The notes under the pieces: generated by a model
Database searches by the model: none
What the model was told of the DNA's origin: nothing
The model's input: the letters and a program-made list of their open reading frames with translations, nothing else
Shown: one piece after another, positions 59,054-64,000 of the stretch
Position numbering within the stretch: the first letter of the stretch is position 1
Layout of the letters: the number at the start of each line of letters is the position of its first letter
Source of the DNA: Thermocaproicibacter sp036844765
Lineage (GTDB): Bacteria; Bacillota; Clostridia; Oscillospirales; Acutalibacteraceae
NCBI GenBank assembly: GCA_036844765.1
Contig: DAIUFE010000004.1
Location: 1-64,000 of the forward strand
DNA: 64,000 bases
Direction: 5' to 3'
Translations under genes and position numbers: made by a program

Positions 59054-60307
59054 TTATTCGTACAGCGGGTGGCCCGCGCAGAGCTCCCGCACCGCGGCCT
59101 CGATTGCTCCGCGGGAGGCGTCGAAGTTTTGGATGGCGAGGGCCAGGCACTCCGCGATGCGGTCCATGTCCCGCGCGTCCATGCCGCGCGTGGTCACGGC
59201 GGGCGTGCCGACGCGCAGGCCGCTGGTCACGAACGGGCTGCGCTTCTCGTTGGGCACGGTGTTTTTGTTCGCGGTGATATGCACGGAATCGAGGTTCTTT
59301 TCGAGGTCCCTGCCGGTCAGCTCCAGGCCGCTCAGGTCGATCAGCATCATGTGGTTGTCCGTGCCGCCGGTCACCAGCTTCACGCCGCGGCGGGTCAGGC
59401 CGGCGGCGAGGGCGGCGGCGTTCTCCACGACGCGGCGGGCGTATTCCCGGAACTCCGGCTTCATCGCCTCGCCCAGACAGACCGCCTTCGCGGCGATCAC
59501 ATGCATCAGCGGGCCGCCCTGCGTGCCGGGGAAGATCGCCTTGTCGATCGCCTTCGCGTACTGCTCTTTGCACAGGATAATACCGCCGCGCGGACCGCGC
59601 AGCGTCTTGTGCGTCGTGGTCGTCACCACGTCCGCCCACGGGACCGGGCTCGGGTGGAGGCCGGCCGCGACCAGCCCGGCGATATGGGCCATATCGACCA
59701 TCAGCAGCGCGCCGCAGGCGTCGCAGATCTCGCGGAAGCGGCGGAAATCGATCGCGCGGGGGTAGGCGCTGGCGCCGGCGACGATCAGCTTCGGCTTCTC
59801 GCGCAGGGCGGTCTCGCGGACCGCGTCGTAATCGATGAGACCGGTGTCCGGCCGGACGCCGTAGGGGATGAAGTGGAAGTATCTGCCGGAGATGTTGACC
59901 GGGGAACCGTGGGTCAGGTGCCCGCCGTCCGAAAGGCCCATGCCCATCACGGTGTCGCCGGGCTGCAGCAGCGCGAAATAGACCGCCATGTTCGCCTGCG
60001 CGCCGGAGTGCGGCTGCACGTTGGCGTGCTCCGCGCCGAACAGCCGGCACGCGCGGGTGCGGGCGGTCTCCTCCACCGCGTCGACGCACTGGCAGCCGCC
60101 GTAGTAGCGCCTGCCGGGATAGCCCTCGGCATACTTGTTGGTGAGGACGCTGCCCATCGCGGCCATCACCGCGGGGGAGACGATGTTTTCGGAGGCGATC
60201 AGCTCGAGGTTGTCCCGCTGGCGCCGCAGCTCCCGCGCCATGGCCTCGCCCACCTCCGGGTCGGCCTGCCGGACGAAGCCGACGGTGTCCATCATGTCGC
60301 TGTACAT
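59054..60307 (-). CDS. glyA: Serine hydroxymethyltransferase
   Basis: A 417-aa PLP enzyme that converts serine and tetrahydrofolate to glycine and methylene-tetrahydrofolate. ELIASENIVSPAVMAA, YAEGYPGRRYYGGC and ANVQPHSGAQAN are N-terminal family blocks; the PLP Lys is in TTTTHKTLRGPRGG (about 229). The length is normal. GGGAAGGG is 12 bases before the ATG and a strong promoter lies 35 bp upstream. Confidence 0.97.
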   Translation of the reverse strand: MYSDMMDTVGFVRQADPEVGEAMARELRRQRDNLELIASENIVSPAVMAAMGSVLTNKYAEGYPGRRYYGGCQCVDAVEETARTRACRLFGAEHANVQPHSGAQANMAVYFALLQPGDTVMGMGLSDGGHLTHGSPVNISGRYFHFIPYGVRPDTGLIDYDAVRETALREKPKLIVAGASAYPRAIDFRRFREICDACGALLMVDMAHIAGLVAAGLHPSPVPWADVVTTTTHKTLRGPRGGIILCKEQYAKAIDKAIFPGTQGGPLMHVIAAKAVCLGEAMKPEFREYARRVVENAAALAAGLTRRGVKLVTGGTDNHMMLIDLSGLELTGRDLEKNLDSVHITANKNTVPNEKRSPFVTSGLRVGTPAVTTRGMDARDMDRIAECLALAIQNFDASRGAIEAAVRELCAGHPLYE

Positions 60308-60341
60308 GCTTTCAGATCCCTTCCCGAGCAAATTTACAGAT

Positions 60342-60370
60342 ATTATACCCTCTCCCCGGGCAAAACGCAA
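60342..60370 (-). promoter_or_regulatory. Promoter of glyA
   Basis: On the minus strand TTGCGT (60370-60365), 17-nt spacer, TATAAT (60347-60342). Confidence 0.75.
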
Positions 60371-60392
60371 CGGGATCCGGCGGTCCCGCGGC

Positions 60393-60421
60393 TTGCGCCG
60401 GGCCGCGTTTTGTACTAAAAT
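60393..60421 (+). promoter_or_regulatory. Promoter of nth
   Basis: TTGCGC (60393-60398), 17-nt spacer, TAAAAT (60416-60421), only 28 bp before the ATG. Confidence 0.55.
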
Positions 60422-60449
60422 GGGGAAAAAGCCCGAAGGGGTGCTCGGA

Positions 60450-61118
60450 ATGACGAAAAAACAGCGCGCCGCGCTTGCGGTGCAGGCTTTGAAGAAAGAA
60501 TATCCGCAGGGCATCTGCTCGCTGAATTACCGGGACCCGCTGCAGCTGCTGATCGCGACCCGGCTTTCCGCCCAGTGCACGGACGCCCGCGTCAACCTCG
60601 TGGTCCCGGCGCTCTTCGCCCGGTTCCCCGACCTCGACTCGTTCTGCGCGGGCACGCAGGAGGAGATCGAAAGCTATATCCGCTCGTGCGGGCTCTATAA
60701 GACCAAAGCCCGGGACATTCTCGCCCTGTGCCGGATGCTGAAGGCGGAATTCGGCGGCCGGGTGCCCGACACCGTCGAAGCCCTCACGCGTCTGCCCGGC
60801 GTGGGCCGCAAGACGGCCAATCTGATCGTGGGGGACGTCTACGGCAAGCCCGCCGTCGTGACCGACACGCACTGCATCCGCATCTGCGGCCGCCTGGGCC
60901 TGAGCGAAGGGAAAAATCCCCCGCAGGTGGAAAAGCAGCTGCGCGCCGTGCTGCCGCCCGAGGAATCGAACGATTTCTGCCACCGGCTGGTCCTGCACGG
61001 GCGCGCCGTCTGCACGGCCCGCAGCCCGAAATGCGGCGTCTGCTGCATGCGGGAATTCTGCCGGTTCTACGCTTCGGGCGCCGCGAAAGGGGCGAAAAAA
61101 GCGGAGAAAAAGGCTTAG
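60450..61118 (+). CDS. nth: Endonuclease III
   Basis: A 222-aa base-excision DNA glycosylase/AP lyase for oxidised pyrimidines. LIATRLSAQCTD holds the conserved helix with the catalytic Lys farther on; the helix-hairpin-helix is LTRLPGVGRKTANLIVG with catalytic Lys near 118 and the catalytic Asp in VVTDTHCIRI (about 138). The 4Fe-4S motif is C-x6-C-x2-C-x5-C near 187-203. VTDTHC differs mildly from the usual VDTHV. The C-terminus is a Lys/Ala tail. GAAGGGG stands eight bases before ATG 60450. Confidence 0.95.
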   Translation: MTKKQRAALAVQALKKEYPQGICSLNYRDPLQLLIATRLSAQCTDARVNLVVPALFARFPDLDSFCAGTQEEIESYIRSCGLYKTKARDILALCRMLKAEFGGRVPDTVEALTRLPGVGRKTANLIVGDVYGKPAVVTDTHCIRICGRLGLSEGKNPPQVEKQLRAVLPPEESNDFCHRLVLHGRAVCTARSPKCGVCCMREFCRFYASGAAKGAKKAEKKA

Positions 61119-61142
61119 GCGCCCTTCTCCCCGCTCTTTTCT
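61095..61142. terminator. Bidirectional terminator at the nth/exonuclease junction
   Basis: AGCGGAGAA pairs with TTCTCCCCGCT with a two-base bulge. T runs flank it on both strands (CTTTTCTT on plus, TTTTTT on minus). The stem lies within the last codons of both genes. Confidence 0.65.
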
Positions 61143-61996
61143 TCCCGTTCCGCCTTCTCTTCCGTTTCGAGCGGGAGAATCGCCTTCCGGACGACCAGCC
61201 CCTCGTATTTCAGCTTGAACTGCACCCGGCCGCAGAAGCGGTGCCCACAGTTCCGGCACAGGAACCAGGCGCGGAAGCTCCGGTTGCGAAGCTGCCATTT
61301 GCCGATCCTGCGCGCCCGGTGCCCGCAGAGGTCGCAGAAAAACGTGAGGTCCGCCGGGCGGACGAGCGGATGGCGCAGATCGCAGATCTCGGTGGTTTTG
61401 AACTCCATGCGGTCGTAGAACTCCGGGCACTCCGCGTCCCGGATGAACGGCTGCAGCGTTTCGGGGCTGTAGAGCCTGCGGAAGCACTCGAACTCCAGCA
61501 GACTGTCGCTCAGCGCGCGGTGGTGGCTGAAGGCCTCCGGATCGATGCCGAGCCGCCGGGCGGCGGTCTCGAGGCCCGTCTGGCGGGAAGGGTCGCAGCC
61601 GAGCACCCCCTCGCAGTAGGCCTGCAGATCGACGTATCGTTTGAGGAACGGAATATGGTCGCTGCCGCAGAAATAGCGGCAGTTTTCGATCAGCGCGAGG
61701 ATGTCGGACGTGCCCCACGTCATGACGACGGCGTCGCCCGCCCATTTCCCGAACCGGGAAACGGCCTGCATGAACTGCAGGCCGCCCTCGAGCTCCTCGT
61801 TGGTGATACTGGTGAGGGTCCTGATCTTTCCGCTGATCTTTTTCCCGACCTGCGGGCGGATCAGCGCCTGGAAGGTGTCGGGGGGCTCCCCGCCCCCGGC
61901 GCGCACGGCCCCGAACTCGATGATCTCGTTGATGAACGCCTTCAGCCGTTTGCTGTACGCGCCGTTCCATTCCAGGTCCAGAACCACAAAATCCAT
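61115..61996 (-). CDS. DEDD-type 3'-5' exonuclease with zinc ribbon
   Basis: A 293-aa nuclease of the DnaQ/KapD-like superfamily. Exo I is VVLDLEWNGAYSKR with DE-type residues at 6 and 8, Exo II is in VVMTWGTSDILALIENC, and Exo III is HRALSDSLLEFEC with His and Asp. The C-terminal 90 residues carry FFCDLCGHRARR and FLCRNCGHRFCG, a four-Cys zinc ribbon. RNA or single-strand DNA trimming is possible. It starts three bases after the typA stop and overlaps the end of nth by 4 bp. Confidence 0.85.
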   Translation of the reverse strand: MDFVVLDLEWNGAYSKRLKAFINEIIEFGAVRAGGGEPPDTFQALIRPQVGKKISGKIRTLTSITNEELEGGLQFMQAVSRFGKWAGDAVVMTWGTSDILALIENCRYFCGSDHIPFLKRYVDLQAYCEGVLGCDPSRQTGLETAARRLGIDPEAFSHHRALSDSLLEFECFRRLYSPETLQPFIRDAECPEFYDRMEFKTTEICDLRHPLVRPADLTFFCDLCGHRARRIGKWQLRNRSFRAWFLCRNCGHRFCGRVQFKLKYEGLVVRKAILPLETEEKAEREEKSGEKGA

Positions 61997-61999
61997 CTT

Positions 62000-63820
62000 C
62001 TACTTTTTCCTTGCGGCCATTTTCATGCGCGTCTCCTTGTCGAGGATCATCTTGCGCATGCGGATGCTTTTCGGCGTCACCTCGACCAACTCGTCCTGCT
62101 TGATGAACTCCAGGCACTGCTCGAGGCTCATCACGCTGGGGGGCGTCAGCTTGAGCGCCTCGTCGGAGCCGGAGGCGCGGGTGTTGGTGGCGTGCTTTTT
62201 CTTGCAGACATTGACGGCGATGTCGTCGGACTTCGGGCTGACGCCGACGATCATGCCCCCGTAGACCTCGACGCCGGGGCCGATGAACAGCCGGCCGCGG
62301 TCCTGCGCGTAGAACAGGCCGTACCCGGTCGACTCGCCCGTCTCGTGCGCGATCAGCGAGCCCTGCGCGCGCGTCTCGATATCGCCCTTATAGGGCTCGT
62401 AGCTGTCGAACACGTTGTTCATGATCCCGTTGCCGTTGGTGTCGGTCAGGAACTCCTGGCGGTAGCCCATCAGGCCGCGCGCGGGGATTTTGAATTCCAG
62501 ATGGGTCACGCCGGTGTTGCGCGTCCCCATGTTGACCAGCTCCGCCTTGCGGGGGCCCAGCTTTTCCATCACCGCGCCCACGTAGCTGTCCGGCACCTCG
62601 ATCATCAGCAGCTCGATGGGCTCGCACTTCCTGCCGCTGATCTGCTTGTAGATCACGGTCGGGCTGGAGACCTGGAACTCGTAGCCCTGGCGGCGCATCT
62701 CCTCGATCAGGATGGACAGGTGCAGCTCGCCGCGGCCGGAGACCTTGAACGTGTCGGGCGAACCGGTCTCCTCGACGCGCAGGGCCACGTTCGTCTCGAG
62801 CTCGCGGAACAGGCGGTCGCGCAGGTTGCGCGACGTGACGTATTTCCCCTCGCGGCCCGCGAACGGGCTGTTGTTGACCATGAACAGCATCGAGACGGTC
62901 GGCTCGTCGATCTTGACGAACGGCAGCGGCTCGATATGGTCCGGCGAGCAGATGGTCTCCCCGATGTTGAGGCCCGTCACGCCCGAGACCGCCACGATGT
63001 CGCCGAGGTGCGCTTCCTCCACTTCCACGCGCCGCAGGCCCTCGAACTGGTAAAGCTTGGTGACCTTCACGTTGGCGTTCGTGCCGTCGCGGTGGCACAG
63101 CACGACGCTCTCGCCGTCGTGCACACTGCCCCGCTCCACGCGGCCGATGCCGATGCGGCCGACGTAATCGTCGTAATCGACGTTCGAGAACAGCACCTGC
63201 GTCGGCCCGTTCAGGTCGCCGTGCGGCGCCGGGATATCCTTGAGGATCGCGTCGAACAGCGGCTGCATGTCCTTGCCGGGCACGTTCAGGTCGGCGGTCG
63301 CGTAGCCGTCGCGCCCCGAGGCGTAGATCACCGGGAAATCGAGCTGGTCCTCGCTCGCGCCGAGCTCGATGAACAGGTCGATCACCTCGTCGACCACTTC
63401 CTTCGGGCGCGCGCCGGGGCGGTCGATCTTGTTGACGACGACCAGCGGCTTTTTGTGCAGGCCGAGCGCCTTTTTCAGCACGAAACGGGTCTGCGGCATG
63501 CAGCCCTCGAACGCGTCGACCAGCAGCAGGACGCCGTCCACCATCATCAGGATCCGCTCCACCTCGCCGCCGAAATCGGCGTGGCCCGGCGTGTCGATGA
63601 TGTTGATCTTCACATTTTTATACCGCACGGCGGTATTTTTCGACAAAATGGTGATGCCGCGCTCGCGCTCCAAATCGTTGGAGTCCAGCACGCGGTCGAC
63701 GACCTCTTCGTTGGATCGGAAAACCCCGCTCTGTCTTAAAAGCTGGTCGACCAGCGTCGTTTTGCCGTGGTCGACGTGGGCGATAATGGCGATGTTTCTC
63801 AGATCATTTCTGACATCCAT
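62000..63820 (-). CDS. typA: Translational GTPase TypA/BipA
   Basis: A 606-aa ribosome-associated GTPase needed for assembly of the large subunit under stress. G1 AHVDHGKTT (about 13-21), switch GITILSKNTAV, G3 DTPGHADFGGEVERI, G4 NKIDRPGARP, then domains II, III, V and the TypA-specific C-terminal domain (RASGSDEALKLTPP). ATG 63820 is chosen; the open frame continues to 63874 but without a ribosome site. The leader is about 130 nt. The promoter at 63955-63983 drives typA and the exonuclease. Confidence 0.97.
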   Translation of the reverse strand: MDVRNDLRNIAIIAHVDHGKTTLVDQLLRQSGVFRSNEEVVDRVLDSNDLERERGITILSKNTAVRYKNVKINIIDTPGHADFGGEVERILMMVDGVLLLVDAFEGCMPQTRFVLKKALGLHKKPLVVVNKIDRPGARPKEVVDEVIDLFIELGASEDQLDFPVIYASGRDGYATADLNVPGKDMQPLFDAILKDIPAPHGDLNGPTQVLFSNVDYDDYVGRIGIGRVERGSVHDGESVVLCHRDGTNANVKVTKLYQFEGLRRVEVEEAHLGDIVAVSGVTGLNIGETICSPDHIEPLPFVKIDEPTVSMLFMVNNSPFAGREGKYVTSRNLRDRLFRELETNVALRVEETGSPDTFKVSGRGELHLSILIEEMRRQGYEFQVSSPTVIYKQISGRKCEPIELLMIEVPDSYVGAVMEKLGPRKAELVNMGTRNTGVTHLEFKIPARGLMGYRQEFLTDTNGNGIMNNVFDSYEPYKGDIETRAQGSLIAHETGESTGYGLFYAQDRGRLFIGPGVEVYGGMIVGVSPKSDDIAVNVCKKKHATNTRASGSDEALKLTPPSVMSLEQCLEFIKQDELVEVTPKSIRMRKMILDKETRMKMAARKK

Positions 63821-63954
63821 GCAGTTTTTTTCCCTCTTCACACATACTGATTCCATAACAGGCTCACACATCAAAGCGGGGCATCCGGGATCCGGCCGGA
63901 AAGGCGGGCGCGGGGCCCGGCATTCCGAAACGGTAAAAATCCATAAACACAGAT

Positions 63955-63983
63955 ATTATAGCACGGCGCGGCGGTTTTGTGAA
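63955..63983 (-). promoter_or_regulatory. Promoter of typA
   Basis: On the minus strand TTCACA (63983-63978), 17-nt spacer, TATAAT (63960-63955) preceded by TG-C (extended -10). Confidence 0.75.
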
Positions 63984-64000
63984 TACCCCGGCGCCGCGCC

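Noticed and set aside
60728..63739. 1003-aa plus-strand frame over the exonuclease and typA
   Set aside because: Antisense of two conserved genes, with no domain and biased composition.

Overview
The window (64 kb, GC-rich, three N gaps) looks like a scaffold from a Gram-positive anaerobe of the Clostridia, most likely a high-GC member of the Oscillospirales/Ruminococcaceae type. The pointers are YesM/YesN-like and Bce-like two-component systems, SepF and DivIVA, an ECF transporter S component, a transketolase split into two genes, a flavin reductase-rubredoxin fusion, DUF1540 and DUF1848 proteins, strong AGGAGG ribosome sites, frequent TTG starts and Gram-positive sigma-A promoters. No phage, IS element, CRISPR array or rRNA is visible. 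Most of the window is core genome.

Layout. 1-55: 5' part of a tRNA-like gene on the minus strand. 314-6384: carbohydrate uptake locus (sensor kinase, lipoprotein binding protein, two permeases, AraC-type response regulator; no ATPase). 6446-12049: nitroreductase, an HTH-membrane protein with an ABC exporter, and a tandem HD-GYP protein. 12298-16164: a 58-aa protein with a structured leader, a ribbon-helix-helix protein and clpB. 16097-20468: TetR regulator, double DUF1540 protein, ECF S component and a NatAB-like ABC exporter. 20552-25477: patatin, glutamate racemase, two DNA-maintenance or uncharacterised genes, and lactate dehydrogenase. 25870-30450: a Bce-type resistance module (response regulator, kinase, ATPase, permease). 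30664-34833: SGNH hydrolase, FAD protein, HAD phosphatase and alpha-hydroxy-acid oxidase.

34840-51777 is one unbroken run of fifteen minus-strand genes with overlaps or gaps of at most 71 bp: miaB, ylbF, mutS, an acetyltransferase, mutL, miaA, an HlyD-like adaptor, yggS, sepF, ylmH, divIVA, ileS, lspA, rluD and a ComEA-like gene. It joins mismatch repair, tRNA and rRNA modification, and division-site proteins. 51942-63820 holds mntP, a WYL regulator, split transketolase, uracil permease, flavin reductase-rubredoxin, rarA, glyA, nth, a DEDD exonuclease and typA.

The two 100-N gaps are each flanked by the same 55-nt sequence on both sides. They look like unmerged contig ends rather than missing DNA; merging the copies restores an intact 314-aa MiaA. 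The 75-N gap inside mutS has no such overlap and is a real gap. The most novel-looking element is the leader of the 58-aa gene (12298-12398), where a predicted long-range stem masks the Shine-Dalgarno sequence and encloses a segment with a diverged second copy at 12650-12711.
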